Source: Streptomyces microflavus (GTDB taxonomy: Bacteria; Actinomycetota; Actinomycetes; Streptomycetales; Streptomycetaceae). Taken from it: a stretch of DNA of 64,000 nt. Where the stretch lies: positions 262,710-326,709 of the forward strand of contig NZ_BMUG01000001.1 of the NCBI RefSeq assembly GCF_014650075.1, read 5' to 3'. Every line of letters begins with the position of its first letter. Positions within the stretch are counted from its first letter, which is position 1. The notes under the pieces are model-generated. The model did not search any database. It was given only the letters and a program-made list of their open reading frames with translations, and was not told the origin of the DNA. This document shows positions 42,760 to 51,436 of this stretch, piece after piece. The position numbers and the translations under genes are program-made.

Positions 42760-43917
42760 CTACAGGCCCATGGACTTGGCGATGATCGACTTCATGACCT
42801 CGCTGGTGCCGCCGTAGATGCGGTTGACCCGGTTGTCCGCGTACAGGCGGGCGATCGGGTACTCGTTCATGAAGCCGTAGCCGCCGTGCAGCTGGAGGCA
42901 GCGGTCGATGACGCGGTGGGCGACCTCGGTGCAGAACAGCTTGGCCGACGCGGCCTCCGCCGCCGTGAGCTCACCGGCGTCCAGGGCCTCCAGCGCGCGG
43001 TCGGCGACGGCCTGGGCCGCGTCGACCTCGGCCTGGCAGGCGGCCAGCTCGAACTTGGTGTTCTGGAACGAGGCGACGGTCTTGCCGAAGACCGTGCGCT
43101 CCTGGACGTACTCCTTGGCGAACCGGACGGCGGCCGCGGCCTGCGCGTACGCGCCGAAGGCGATGCCCCAGCGCTCGGAGGCCAGGTTGGTGCCGAGGTA
43201 GCCGAAGCCCTTGTTCTCCTCGCCGAGGAGGTCCTCGGCCGGGACCTTGACATCGACGAACGCCAGCTCGGCGGTGTCGGAGGTCTTCAGGCCCAGCTTG
43301 TCGAGCTTGCGGCCGACCGAGTAGCCCTCCGACTTGGTGTCGACGGCGAAGAGGGAGATGCCGAAGCGGCGGTCGTCCTCGCGCGGGGCGGCGGTACGGG
43401 CGCAGACGATCACACGGTCGGCGTGGACGCCACCGGTGATGAAGGTCTTCGAGCCGTTGAGGACGTAGTGCGTGCCGTCCTCGGAGAGCTTGGCGGTGGT
43501 CTTCATGCCCGCGACGTCGGAGCCGGTGCCAGGCTCGGTCATCGCGAGGGCCCACATCTCCTCGCCCGTCGCGAACTTCGGCAGCCAGCGCTTCTTCTGC
43601 TCGTCGGTGGCGAGCATCTTGACGTAGGGCAGGCCGAGCAGCGTGTGGACGCCGGAGCCGCCGAAGGAGACACCCGCGCGGGCGGTCTCCTCGTAGATGA
43701 CGGCTTCGTACTTGTGCGAGTCGATGCCCGCGCCGCCGTACTCCTCGTCGACCTCGATGCCGAAGATGCCCAGCTCGCCGAGCTTGAGGTAGAACTCGCG
43801 CGGCACCTGGCCCGCGGCGAACCACTCGTCGTACACCGGCACGACCTCGGCGGCGATGAAGGCGCGGATGGTCTCCCGGAACGCCTCGTGGTCCTCGTTG
43901 AATACCGTACGGCGCAC
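42760..43917 (-). CDS. Acyl-CoA dehydrogenase, long-chain type
   Basis: This 385-residue flavoenzyme has ALAMTEPGTGSDVAGMKTTA, YVLNGSKTFITGG, YVQERTVFGKTVASFQNTKFELA and the C-terminal LHGGYGFMNEYPIARLYADNRVNRIYGGTSEVMKSIIAKSMGL. The position that carries the catalytic Glu in medium-chain enzymes is Gly (IYGGTSE), as in long-chain dehydrogenases, whose base lies instead in the helix around FAKEYVQER. The start is GTG at 43917, after the strong AAGGAGG. It lies upstream of the thioesterase gene. Its exact substrate is unknown. Confidence 0.93.
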   Translation of the reverse strand: MRRTVFNEDHEAFRETIRAFIAAEVVPVYDEWFAAGQVPREFYLKLGELGIFGIEVDEEYGGAGIDSHKYEAVIYEETARAGVSFGGSGVHTLLGLPYVKMLATDEQKKRWLPKFATGEEMWALAMTEPGTGSDVAGMKTTAKLSEDGTHYVLNGSKTFITGGVHADRVIVCARTAAPREDDRRFGISLFAVDTKSEGYSVGRKLDKLGLKTSDTAELAFVDVKVPAEDLLGEENKGFGYLGTNLASERWGIAFGAYAQAAAAVRFAKEYVQERTVFGKTVASFQNTKFELAACQAEVDAAQAVADRALEALDAGELTAAEAASAKLFCTEVAHRVIDRCLQLHGGYGFMNEYPIARLYADNRVNRIYGGTSEVMKSIIAKSMGL

Positions 43918-44187
43918 GGGGTGCCTCCTTGGTCGGCTGAAGTGTTCGACGGCTGGTGCCTATGTGTTCGTCGGCTGGGCATGCGCTCACCGGGCATGGC
44001 TAAGCGCTTGCTCATTCCCCCTCGAAGTTACCGGTCGGTCACGGAGCTGTCCAGGGTGATGCTGAGCACGCGCGAGCGTGGCCGGGCCGGGGTCGTTGTC
44101 AGTGGCGTGGTGCAGGATCGCCGGGAGTGGATCGGTACGCGTCCGGGGCGGGGCCCGGGGCGCGCGGAGGGGCATGGGGGCAACATC

Positions 44188-44529
44188 GTGACGATCACGA
44201 ACCGGCAGGTGGCGGAGCACGCGTTCCTGCTCCCGCTGTACGAGGACGACTACTTCCCGGATCACGTCCTGGACCGGGGCAGGGCGGTGCTCCTGCGCCT
44301 GTGCGAGCGGATCGAGGCCGAGCGGCCCGGGGACCTGGCGGCGCTGTACCGGATGACCGAGGGGGCGACCGAGGAGTTCAACGCCCTGGAGGCGGAGTTC
44401 GAGGCGGCGGGCAGCGAGATCGAGACGGTGGCGCGCGAGGAGATAGGCGAGGCGTTCTGGTTCATCGCGCAGGCGTACGGCTTCGCGGACGCGGACGGGG
44501 AACAACTGATCGCGGCGCGGGAGTGGTGA
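44188..44529 (+). CDS. DUF5713-like small protein
   Basis: This 113-residue acidic, helical protein begins at GTG 44188 (MTITNRQVAEHAFLLPLYEDDYFPDHVLDRGRAVLLRLCERIE), which matches the DUF5713 family of small bacterial proteins as I recall it. It is rich in Glu/Ala, with FNALEAEFEAAGSEIETVAREEIGEAFWFIAQAYGF at the C-terminal half. It has no signal or membrane segment. The function is unknown. It converges on a membrane-protein gene with 16 bp between stops. Upstream open frame to 41470 is antisense to other genes and was rejected. Confidence 0.75.
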   Translation: MTITNRQVAEHAFLLPLYEDDYFPDHVLDRGRAVLLRLCERIEAERPGDLAALYRMTEGATEEFNALEAEFEAAGSEIETVAREEIGEAFWFIAQAYGFADADGEQLIAAREW

Positions 44530-44545
44530 GGGCACGGGCCGGGCG

Positions 44546-45118
44546 TCACTCCGGCGGGCGGGCGGGGGTTCGGCGGCGGTAGTAGGCGATCGCGAGAGCG
44601 ATGGTGATGGGACCCCACGCGGCGATGGGCGTGACGCACACCGCCGCGAGCGCCTGCCAGGCGTCGTTGCTGTATCCGATGCTGTCGGCGATGCCGTAGG
44701 GGGCGAGCCGGCGACCGTCGCCGATCGGGACGGAGGTGAACAGGAAGGTGAGTATCAGGCCGCCGAGGACGGCCGGGACGACGGCCGCCATCGGCCGGAC
44801 GCGTCTGCCGCCGATGACCGGGATCCAGGCGGGCGCCACCTCTCCCCAGCCCCGGACCAGCCCGATGGTCAGTATCGCGATCAGCTCCGACAACACGCTG
44901 AGCCCGACGACGTACGGGATGCTCAGCCAGTAGCCGGGCATGCCGCCGCCCTCGTGCACCTGCCCCATCTCGAAGTGCAGGGCGAAGGGCAGCCGCCACA
45001 GGCACGACGGCAGCAGGAGCAGCGGAAGCGCGTACGCCAGGCGCAGCGCCCAGCGGGGCACGGGCCGCTCGGTGTCGCCGACGGACGGCGGCCGGTGAAG
45101 GATCATCTTCAGCGTCAT
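44546..45118 (-). CDS. Small integral membrane protein, unknown function
   Basis: This 190-residue protein has four predicted membrane helices: LRLAYALPLLLLPSCLWRLPFAL, YWLSIPYVVGLSVLSELIAILTIGLV, AAVVPAVLGGLILTFLFTSVPIG and ALAAVCVTPIAAWGPITIALAIAYY. It resembles uncharacterised actinobacterial membrane proteins. ATG 45118 was chosen because GGAG is close upstream, although at an unusually short spacing. ATG 45106 is an alternative. It is not obviously in an operon. Confidence 0.75.
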   Translation of the reverse strand: MTLKMILHRPPSVGDTERPVPRWALRLAYALPLLLLPSCLWRLPFALHFEMGQVHEGGGMPGYWLSIPYVVGLSVLSELIAILTIGLVRGWGEVAPAWIPVIGGRRVRPMAAVVPAVLGGLILTFLFTSVPIGDGRRLAPYGIADSIGYSNDAWQALAAVCVTPIAAWGPITIALAIAYYRRRTPARPPE

Positions 45119-45334
45119 GACTCCATCGTCGTGACGCGGGCACAGCGAGAGATCCCCCATGAGAGCCAACTCGCTCCCCGCGCGGGGGAGGCCGTGCCGG
45201 GCTGCATCCCCCGGGAGGGGGAGCGCGGCCTCGCAGCCGCGGAGGTCACCCCGTGCACCCCGTACGCCCGCTCCTGCCTGTGCCACCGCTGAGGTCACCC
45301 GTACGCCGGCTCCCGCTCGTGCCACTGCCGTGAC

Positions 45335-45859
45335 TCACCCCGTACGCCGCTCCGGCCCGTCGTCCGGTGGACGCTCCGTCCTGGGGGCGGGCGGTTCCGT
45401 CTGGGCGACGGTGAGTGCGGCGCGGATGGTCTCCACCGCCTCCATGAGCCGGGCTCGCGAGGCCGGTGCCGCCCGTTCCAGGGCGGCCGCCAGCCGTTCC
45501 TCGCGCCGGGCCCGCAGCCGGTCGAGGTGGGCCCGCCCCTGAGTGGTCAGGTGCAGCTCGACCTCCCGCCGGCTGGACGGGCTGGAGGACCGCCGTGCGA
45601 AGCCGAGGGCTTCCAGCCGGTCGCACAGCCGGCTCACCGAGGACGGCGCGGCGGCCAGCTCGGCGCTCAGGTGCCGCAGATTGATGCCTTCCCGGCGTTC
45701 GAGCACGTACATGACGCGGAGCTGCGGCGCGGACACGGTGACGGGCGACGTCACGTCGGGCACCCGCGTCCAGTGGACCTCCAGCAGCTCGATGACCCCA
45801 CGCATCGCCCGCGCCACATCGCGGAGCCTGTGATCAGGGCCTGACCGCTCTACGCCCAT
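45335..45859 (-). CDS. MarR-family transcriptional regulator
   Basis: This 174-residue winged-helix protein has TVSAPQLRVMYVLERREGINLRHLSAELAAAPSSVSRLCDRLEALGFARRSSSPSSRREVELHLTTQGRAHLDRL, the MarR DNA-binding core with the wing Ser/Arg-rich hairpin. The C-terminus is an acidic/proline tail (PPAPRTERPPDDGPERR). ATG 45859 follows GAGGGTG. It is divergent from the PRC-barrel protein gene. The ligand and targets are unknown. Confidence 0.88.
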   Translation of the reverse strand: MGVERSGPDHRLRDVARAMRGVIELLEVHWTRVPDVTSPVTVSAPQLRVMYVLERREGINLRHLSAELAAAPSSVSRLCDRLEALGFARRSSSPSSRREVELHLTTQGRAHLDRLRARREERLAAALERAAPASRARLMEAVETIRAALTVAQTEPPAPRTERPPDDGPERRTG

Positions 45860-46164
45860 GCTGGAACACCCTCGGTCGAGCTGCGGGCCTGTCCGCGCCT
45901 GCGGGCAGGTCTTCCATAGCGTTGACGCCCCAGCCGTTCCGAAACCCATGATTCTTCCTTCGGTGTGCGCGGGCGCGGCGCGGGGGCGTCGAATTCCCGC
46001 GAAATGGATCGAAAAACGCACGAGTTCGCAGACATGGTGCCGAGGGGGCCGGGCACGAGGCTGTCAGCGGTTGCTCAGGAAGTGAGCACGGCGGAAAGCA
46101 CACCTTTTACGAGGGACGCGTGCCGCTGAACCAAATTCATTCACGTGCGATCGAAGGAGTTTTT
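45860..46164. other. Intergenic region between MarR and PRC-barrel genes
   Basis: These 305 bp should hold divergent promoters. I see no gene or clear operator. The DNA just before 46165 is AT-richer (TTTTATG preceded by GAAGGAG), the ribosome site of the PRC-barrel gene. Confidence 0.5.
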
Positions 46165-46518
46165 ATGACTGAGAACCTGTGGGGCTACCAGCCGACCGCC
46201 GGCCACACCGCCGGCACCGACCTGATCGGTTACAAGGTCGAGGCGACCGACGGCAGCATCGGCAAGGTCGACAAGCACTCCGACGACGTCACGTCCTCGT
46301 ACCTGGTGGTCGACACCGGCGTATGGATCTTCGGCAAGCACGTCCTGCTTCCGGCGGGCACGGTGAGCCGGATCGACGCCGATGACCAGAAGGTCTACAT
46401 CGACCTCACGAAGGACCAGATCAAGGACGCCCCGGAGTTCGACAAGGACAAGCACGTCGGCGACGCGGACTTCCACCGCACGACGGGTGAGTACTACGGA
46501 CGCCACCGTCGCGTCTGA
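46165..46518 (+). CDS. PRC-barrel domain protein
   Basis: This 117-residue soluble protein has a PRC-barrel fold: DLIGYKVEATDGSIGKVDKHSDDVTSSYLVVDTGVWIFGKHVLLPAGTVSRIDADDQKVYIDLTKDQIKDAPEF. The C-terminal YYGRH is common in stress-associated relatives of Streptomyces. The start has an excellent GAAGGAG ribosome site. Such proteins are often abundant and induced by stress or in late growth. No binding partner is known. A strong hairpin follows the gene. Confidence 0.9.
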   Translation: MTENLWGYQPTAGHTAGTDLIGYKVEATDGSIGKVDKHSDDVTSSYLVVDTGVWIFGKHVLLPAGTVSRIDADDQKVYIDLTKDQIKDAPEFDKDKHVGDADFHRTTGEYYGRHRRV

Positions 46519-46550
46519 TCCGACGGCGACGCCGACGGCACAGAGGTGAC

Positions 46551-46595
46551 AGCGGGCGGGGCGGGACGCGAGGGTTGCGTCCCGCCCCGCCCGCT
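46551..46595. terminator. 19-bp perfect-stem terminator after PRC-barrel gene
   Basis: AGCGGGCGGGGCGGGACGC and its exact complement form a 19-bp stem with a 7-nt loop between converging genes. Confidence 0.88.
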
Positions 46596-46676
46596 TGTCT
46601 CCTGCGGAGGCGCCGGGGGCGCCGGGACGCCTCCGGGGCCGTCGGGGACCGGTGATCGTCCGATGGCGTGGGCGTA

Positions 46677-47045
46677 TCAGGCGCGGTCGTGGAGGGTGAC
46701 GTGGTACCCGTCGGGGTCGGCGAAGGCGAATGTCCGGCCGAAGGGGCCGTCGACCGGCGCGGAGACGATGGTGTGACCGTCTGCGACGAGAGCGTCGTGG
46801 ATGGCCTGGACGTCGGTGGCGTGGAGCCAGATCGCGGCACCGATGCCGGGCTGGGCCACGGATGCGAGATCGGTGCCGGGAACGACGTCGCGGAGTGCGA
46901 ACGCGATCGGCTTCGTCTCGAAGACGACGGCGTGCGGCGGTCCGGCCTGCGAGCGGACGAGGCCGAGGTACTGCTCGTAGAACGCCTGTGAAGCGTCGAG
47001 GTCGCGCACCTGGAGAGAGATGAAGTCGGGGCCGGTGGCGGGCAT
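46677..47045 (-). CDS. Glyoxalase/VOC superfamily protein
   Basis: This 122-residue VOC-fold protein begins MPATGPDFISLQVRDLDASQAFYEQYLGL and ends GRTFAFADPDGYHVTLHD, the usual paired beta-alpha-beta-beta-beta module with a putative metal His at the end. It could be a glyoxalase-like, antibiotic-binding or dioxygenase-type protein; the residues do not decide. ATG 47045 follows AGAAGGAG. It is divergent from a MarR gene, with two clear operators between, so expression is probably derepressed by that regulator's ligand. Confidence 0.88.
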   Translation of the reverse strand: MPATGPDFISLQVRDLDASQAFYEQYLGLVRSQAGPPHAVVFETKPIAFALRDVVPGTDLASVAQPGIGAAIWLHATDVQAIHDALVADGHTIVSAPVDGPFGRTFAFADPDGYHVTLHDRA

Positions 47046-47064
47046 GATGATGCTCCTTCTCTTC

Positions 47065-47110
47065 GTGTCAGAATCCTGACACGAGCGAATGTATGTCAGA
47101 CTTCTGACAT
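47065..47110. promoter_or_regulatory. Two 18-bp MarR operators between VOC and MarR genes
   Basis: GTGTCAGAATCCTGACAC (47065-47082) and ATGTCAGACTTCTGACAT (47093-47110) share TGTCAG-N4-CTGACA. Their centres are 28 bp apart. The second reaches into the ATG of the marR gene (47109), so bound protein should block that start. Confidence 0.88.
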
Positions 47111-47573
47111 GAGTCAAAACGGTGTCGGCGTCGACCTGGACAAATCGCTGGGCTACCTGCTGAAAGAGGCTTCGAGCGCCCTGCGCGCAGCCATGGAGGA
47201 GGTGCTGCGGCCGCTCGGCATGAGCGTGACGCACTACTCCTGCCTGGAGCTGCTGGCTCAACGGCCGGGCTTGTCGAACTCCGAGCTCGCGCGTGGCGCG
47301 TTCGTGACACGGCAGTCGATGAACGTGCTGCTCCAGGCCCTGGAACGAGATGGCTACGTGACCAGGCCTGCGGAGGCGCGCGTCGGGAAGGTGCTTCCCG
47401 CGCAGCTGACACCTCGCGGCCGACGGAGCCTGGAGAAGGCGACCGTGGCAGTCCGGTCCGTCGAGGTCAGAATGCTGGCCGGCATGACCGAGACCGAGCA
47501 GTCAGGCGCGTTCCGGATCCTGCAGAGCATGATCCATTCCCTGCGCGACGGCGACGGCGACGACGGCGCATAG
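47109..47573 (+). CDS. MarR-family regulator, autoregulated
   Basis: This 154-residue regulator has the MarR core: LGMSVTHYSCLELLAQRPGLSNSELARGAFVTRQSMNVLLQALERDGYVTRPAEARVGKVLPAQLTPRGRRSLEKA. The start at 47109 gives a normal N-terminus. There is no ribosome site upstream, and an operator half overlaps the ATG, so the mRNA may be leaderless. It probably represses itself and the divergent VOC gene. The ligand is unknown. Confidence 0.9.
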   Translation: MSQNGVGVDLDKSLGYLLKEASSALRAAMEEVLRPLGMSVTHYSCLELLAQRPGLSNSELARGAFVTRQSMNVLLQALERDGYVTRPAEARVGKVLPAQLTPRGRRSLEKATVAVRSVEVRMLAGMTETEQSGAFRILQSMIHSLRDGDGDDGA

Positions 47574-47814
47574 CTCATCCCCGCGGCGCACGAGGCTGAC
47601 CGTCGACCGTAAGGCGTAGAAGGGGAGGCAGAGGCGAGGGCGCTCGAACTGCTGGACCACGCCGACGACATGCCGGCCGACGAGCAGACCGACGACATCC
47701 AGCTCCGCCACGTCAGCGCGGCCCTGACGCACTCCCTGAGTGACGTGCGCCGGGTCGTGCGGAGTCGGGGCCTCAGGCTCGGGGATCCCTGACGACTCGG
47801 GGGAGGAGCACCCG

Positions 47815-48324
47815 TCAGGACAGTGGCTCGTCCGGCTGCTTCGCTGACGGCTGCGGCGTACGTTCGTGGTTGGCCAGTTCGGTGAGGCCGAGGACGGAGC
47901 GGTACTGCTCCGGGGCGAAGCCCGTGGGGTTCTGGCCCGCCATCCGGTCGTCCTCGTGGCGCTGCCGCTGCTCCTCCGCGTACGACCGGAGCGCGGCGCG
48001 GGCCTCCTCCGGGGTGCAGTCCAGCGCGGTGGCCACCTCGGCCCAGGTGGCCCCCAGCTCCAGGGCGGCGTGCACGGTGCCACCTCGGTACCGCAGGACC
48101 GTGCGGCGGATGGACTCGCTCAGCGCCAGTTTCGTCAGGGCGTCGGCGGCGGTGGCGCGTTCGGTGGGGCGCGCGGCGGACGGCAGGTGACGGAGGGTGA
48201 GGCGCTGCTCGGCCTCGCCGTACTTCTCCGCCTGCCAGTTCAACGGGGTCGTGGTCGTCACGTCGTCGGGCCGCCGGACCGCCTTGGCCTTCCAGTACTG
48301 GTACGCGTCGATGCCGATGCTCAC
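47815..48324 (-). CDS. Hypothetical protein with possible HTH
   Basis: This 169-residue protein starts at GTG 48324 (MSIGIDAYQYWKAKAVRRPDD). The middle region ALELGATWAEVATALDCTPEEARAALRSYAEEQRQRHEDD reads as a helix-turn-helix followed by a charged helix, so DNA binding is possible. It has no signal or membrane segment. Its start lies 5 bp after the stop of the upstream membrane-protein gene, so the two form a probable operon. I do not recognise a family. Confidence 0.7.
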   Translation of the reverse strand: MSIGIDAYQYWKAKAVRRPDDVTTTTPLNWQAEKYGEAEQRLTLRHLPSAARPTERATAADALTKLALSESIRRTVLRYRGGTVHAALELGATWAEVATALDCTPEEARAALRSYAEEQRQRHEDDRMAGQNPTGFAPEQYRSVLGLTELANHERTPQPSAKQPDEPLS

Positions 48325-48329
48325 GGGGG

Positions 48330-48734
48330 TCAGGCCCTTTCGGTCGTCGTCTGCTGTTTCCGGCGGCCCCACATCGCCACGGCGACGACAGCGCCGATCG
48401 ACACCAGATGCGCACCGGCCCCGACGAGCAGGAACCGCCAGGGGGAGCCACCCCGCCCGAACGCGTCGAGGCCCAGGCCGACGGCGGCCACGGCCGCCAC
48501 GATCAGGCCCATCCACGGCAGTGCGTACATCGTCAGCGTGCCCGCCGTGGTGCAGCGGAACGGGGTCGACGTGGTGGAGCCGCAGTCGTCGGTGGCGAAG
48601 ACGGACAGGTAGAGCACGCCGAGGTTCACCAGCAGACCCAATCCGGCCAGGACGGCCACCGTGCAGAGGTAGAGCAACGGCCACTGGTCCGGCGTGCAGG
48701 GGAGGGCGCTCGTGTACGGCGTACCTGTGCTCAT
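48330..48734 (-). CDS. Small membrane protein, unknown function
   Basis: This 134-residue protein has three predicted membrane helices (LLYLCTVAVLAGLGLLVNLGVLYLSVF, LPWMGLIVAAVAAVGLGL and FLLVGAGAHLVSIGAVVAVAMWG) and an extracytoplasmic-looking loop with two Cys (DDCGSTTSTPFRC), which could form a disulfide. The start is an ATG in MSTGTPYTSALPC. It is first in a two-gene unit with the HTH-like hypothetical protein. The function is unknown. Confidence 0.75.
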   Translation of the reverse strand: MSTGTPYTSALPCTPDQWPLLYLCTVAVLAGLGLLVNLGVLYLSVFATDDCGSTTSTPFRCTTAGTLTMYALPWMGLIVAAVAAVGLGLDAFGRGGSPWRFLLVGAGAHLVSIGAVVAVAMWGRRKQQTTTERA

Positions 48735-49146
48735 GGGCCCACGGTAGAAAGCTGGTTGGCGGCGGGCATGAGCGTTCGTACTCAGCCCGGCCTGGCCGAT
48801 TTCCGACTCGTACGGTGACGGCCCCGCCACCGGATCGTGCGCGGGTGCGACCCGGTACCCCGTGAAAAGCGCCCACCGGATCGCGCTCGACCGCGACGTG
48901 GTGACGCGGGACATCAACTACTTAAAGAACCAAGAGAAATAACCCACCCGACCCACCCGGCTTTCACCTGGCGGGTCTCGGGGGGCTCGTCACCCACACG
49001 GGTGAGGTTTGCCAACTGAGCTGGATTTCGCACCGGTTGGCGGGCATATGCTCACGCCACCAGACATCAGACATACGTCGGCCCCCGGCCGGGACTCCAC
49101 ATCCCGATCGAGGGCCTGACCACCAAGGAAGAAGCAGAACTTCCCG
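48735..49146. other. Intergenic region before HTH protein gene
   Basis: These 412 bp contain no gene I can support. An AT-rich stretch lies at 48916-48942 (ACTACTTAAAGAACCAAGAG), and a small hairpin CACCC-N4-GGGTG at 48991-49004. GCCAAC (49011-49016) and GTTGGC (49036-49041) form another inverted repeat. These are possible promoter and operator elements only. Confidence 0.5.
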
Positions 49147-50190
49147 ATGGATACCAAGCAGAATACTGCGCTCACGCGCGCCCTGACAGAGATTCCCGGC
49201 CCTCTCCCGGCCCGTGGCGTGATCCACGTCGTCATCCGGCACACCGACCGGTTCACCGTCGTCGGCAACGACCTCGCCCAGCACCCCGGCCTGAGCACGA
49301 CCGCCGTGGGCTTCGCCGTACGCATCCAGTCCCTGCCCCAGGGGACCGAGGTCGGCATCAAGGCACTCGCCGCCCGCTTCCCCGAGGGCGAGAAGCTGAT
49401 CGCCGCCGCCCTGCGGGAGCTGGAGGCCCACGGCTACCTGCAACGGGCCCGTACGCGGCTGCCGAACGGCCGGATCGTGACCCGTACGGTGTTCTGCAAC
49501 CAGCCGGCGGCGCTGCTACGGCCCCGGGGTGCGGCGGCCCTGCCGCAACAGGCTCCGCCTGCTCCGCAGGTCAGGGCACCTGTACCGGCTCCGGCTCCGG
49601 GCCCGGCTCTGGCTCAGGCCCCGGCTCGGGGTCCCGCTCTGGCTCCGGCTCCACAGCCCGAGCACCACGCACCGGACGCCCCCGTACCGGACGCCCCCGC
49701 GCCGCAAGCTCCCGCACCGGAAGCTCCCGTACCGCAGGGCCACGCCTCCTTCGTCCCCCTCGTACCGCCCCCGACCGCGCCCAAGCCTCCGCGCCCGCCC
49801 CTGCCCCGGCCCCGCGAGCTGACCCCCGAACTGGAGCGCATCTCCGCCGCACTCCTCAGCGACCTGCACCACCACTCACCCGAATTCACCCTCTCCGAGG
49901 AACACGTCCACAGACTGGTCCCCGGAGTCGCGGCCTGGCTCGAACGGGACACCCACCCCGACACCATCCGCCACGCGCTTACGACCAACGCGCCGGAGCC
50001 CGTCAAGTACCCCTACCAATTCGTCAAGCACCGCCTCACCGCCCTCCTCCCACCACCCCCTCACCGCACCACCGTCACCCCCTTCCAGACCTGCGACGGC
50101 TGCGAACGCGCCTTCCGCGCCCCCACCCCCGGCCACTGCCGCGACTGCCGAACCGGTCACGCACACGAAGACCAACAGGCCGCCGCCTGA
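49147..50190 (+). CDS. Streptomyces winged-helix DNA-binding protein with zinc-ribbon-like tail
   Basis: This 347-residue protein has an N-terminal winged helix (VVGNDLAQHPGLSTTAVGFAVRIQSLPQGTEVGIKALAARFPEGEKLIAAALRELEAHGYLQRARTRLPNGRIVTRTVF) of a type widespread in streptomycetes as a helix-turn-helix domain protein. A long Pro/Ala-rich linker (about 125-225) follows, then a helical domain (ELERISAALLSDLHHHSPEF...). Near the C-terminus four cysteines in CDGCERAFRAPTPGHCRDC could bind zinc. The DNA repeats in the linker (GGCTCCGGC-like) make its length likely to vary between strains. Targets are unknown, and several paralogues are usual per genome. Confidence 0.8.
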   Translation: MDTKQNTALTRALTEIPGPLPARGVIHVVIRHTDRFTVVGNDLAQHPGLSTTAVGFAVRIQSLPQGTEVGIKALAARFPEGEKLIAAALRELEAHGYLQRARTRLPNGRIVTRTVFCNQPAALLRPRGAAALPQQAPPAPQVRAPVPAPAPGPALAQAPARGPALAPAPQPEHHAPDAPVPDAPAPQAPAPEAPVPQGHASFVPLVPPPTAPKPPRPPLPRPRELTPELERISAALLSDLHHHSPEFTLSEEHVHRLVPGVAAWLERDTHPDTIRHALTTNAPEPVKYPYQFVKHRLTALLPPPPHRTTVTPFQTCDGCERAFRAPTPGHCRDCRTGHAHEDQQAAA

Positions 50191-50243
50191 AGAAGGGTGG
50201 AATTCGGTTGCGGTGGATCAGGCGGATGCGGGGATACTCCGGC

Positions 50244-50693
50244 ATGAGTAGAGACGCCGAGGTGATCGTGCTCGCCCGCTGTTCGGACGAGGTGATGGCA
50301 CCGCTGACTCAGGACGACCCGGAACGCACGTGGCGGGGCCGCTTCGTCCCGATAGCGGGGCACTGGGGCTACGAGTTCGGGTGGGCCCTGGAGTTCGAGA
50401 AAGTGCGTGCCCGCAAGGGCCTGCTCAGCCACTTGGAGTCGCTGCCGTGGCCGCACCCGCATTCGGTGCAGGTTCTGCTTCGCGACCAGGACGACGACTG
50501 CTTCGGGCTATGGATGTTCCACGAGGGCCGACTGGTGGAAGTCACCATTCCGCGCACCGAGCGTTTCCACCAGCCGGCACCGCCCAATGAGGAATTCGAA
50601 CCCGACCCAGGCGTGCTGCTGCGCACCGACCAGAACACGGCTCTGCCCGAGCAGACCCCGGAAGCATGCCGCGACACCCGCTCACCCTGGTAG
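50244..50693 (+). CDS. Small protein of unrecognised family, paralogue 1
   Basis: This 149-residue acidic soluble protein begins MSRDAEVIVLARCSDEVMAPLTQDD. It shares with the gene at 54862 the blocks GLLSHLESLPWPHPHSVQVL, DDDCFGLWMFHEGRLVEV and PRTER, so the two are clear paralogues. It has no signal peptide or membrane helix. I do not recognise the family. Duplicated small acidic proteins of this size are sometimes immunity proteins, but there is no toxin beside it. ATG 50244 was chosen by comparison with the paralogue. Confidence 0.75.
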   Translation: MSRDAEVIVLARCSDEVMAPLTQDDPERTWRGRFVPIAGHWGYEFGWALEFEKVRARKGLLSHLESLPWPHPHSVQVLLRDQDDDCFGLWMFHEGRLVEVTIPRTERFHQPAPPNEEFEPDPGVLLRTDQNTALPEQTPEACRDTRSPW

Positions 50694-50923
50694 ACCCGGT
50701 TCGGCAGCTCATCTTGGAACGCCAGGGTTGTCGACGCGCGCCTACTCGGTGTACGCGAGGACACCGGCGGCATCGCGCCGAGGAGGCAGCGACGCGCCCG
50801 TGAAGACCTCGGCCAGCGGCCTCTCACCGCGCACGGCCGGACTGCCGGCTCCGCAGCGCTGCTCACTCACCTGCACCGAAGGCCGGGCGGGGGCGCAACG
50901 GCATTCCTGTGGAGGCGGTCGGC

Positions 50924-51418
50924 TCATTCAGGGGCGGCAGGCACGTACCGGGCGCGCATGCCGGGGCTTGCGGCAGGGCCCGCCGTGAACACGTAGGCCT
51001 CGCTGTCGTCCAGGCGCCGGCCGCTGGTGGCGTCGGTGACCACGGGTTCGACCTCCTCGCCGGAGGCGGCGTCGACCAGGATCATGCTGCGCTGCTCGGG
51101 CGCGAGGCGGGAGTTGCCCCAGGCGGCGAGGGCGACGATCACCGGGCGGAGGGAGCGGCCCAGGTCGGTGAGGACGTACTCGTGCCGGACGGGGTTGGTC
51201 CGGTAGGGGCGGCGCTCCAGGAGGCCGTCGTCGATGAGGGTCTTGAGGCGGGTGGTCAGCATGCTGGAGGAGATGCCGAGGTTCTGCTGGAACTGGTCGA
51301 AGCGCGTGTAGCCGTCGAACGCGTCGTGGAGCAGCAGCAGCGTCCACCACTCACCGACGTGCTGCACGGTCGTGGACAGCGGGCACTCGCGGTCCTCCAG
51401 CCTGATGCGGCTTGCCAT
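50924..51418 (-). CDS. HxlR-family transcriptional regulator
   Basis: This 164-residue winged-helix protein begins MASRIRLEDRECPLSTTVQHVGEWWTLLLLHDAFDGYTRFDQFQQNLGISSSMLTTRLKTLIDDGLLERRPY, a standard HxlR domain with the conserved N-terminal Cys. The C-terminal extension (GEEVEPVVTDATSGRRLDDSEAYVFTAGPAASPGM) is of the type seen in longer HxlR regulators. It is divergent from a SnoaL/NTF2-like gene, with an inverted repeat between, and probably represses that gene. Confidence 0.9.
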   Translation of the reverse strand: MASRIRLEDRECPLSTTVQHVGEWWTLLLLHDAFDGYTRFDQFQQNLGISSSMLTTRLKTLIDDGLLERRPYRTNPVRHEYVLTDLGRSLRPVIVALAAWGNSRLAPEQRSMILVDAASGEEVEPVVTDATSGRRLDDSEAYVFTAGPAASPGMRARYVPAAPE

Positions 51419-51436
51419 GTGGCACCCCTTCGAGTT

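Noticed and set aside
47670..47792. 40-residue plus-strand open frame (MPADEQTDDIQLRHVSAALT...)
   Set aside because: Normal-looking codons but no ribosome site, no family and a short length; could be a remnant, not listed as a gene.
50742..50927. 61-residue minus-strand open frame with FTGASLPPRRDAAGVLAYTE
   Set aside because: It may be the eroded C-terminus of a lost gene, but there is no recognisable family or start.
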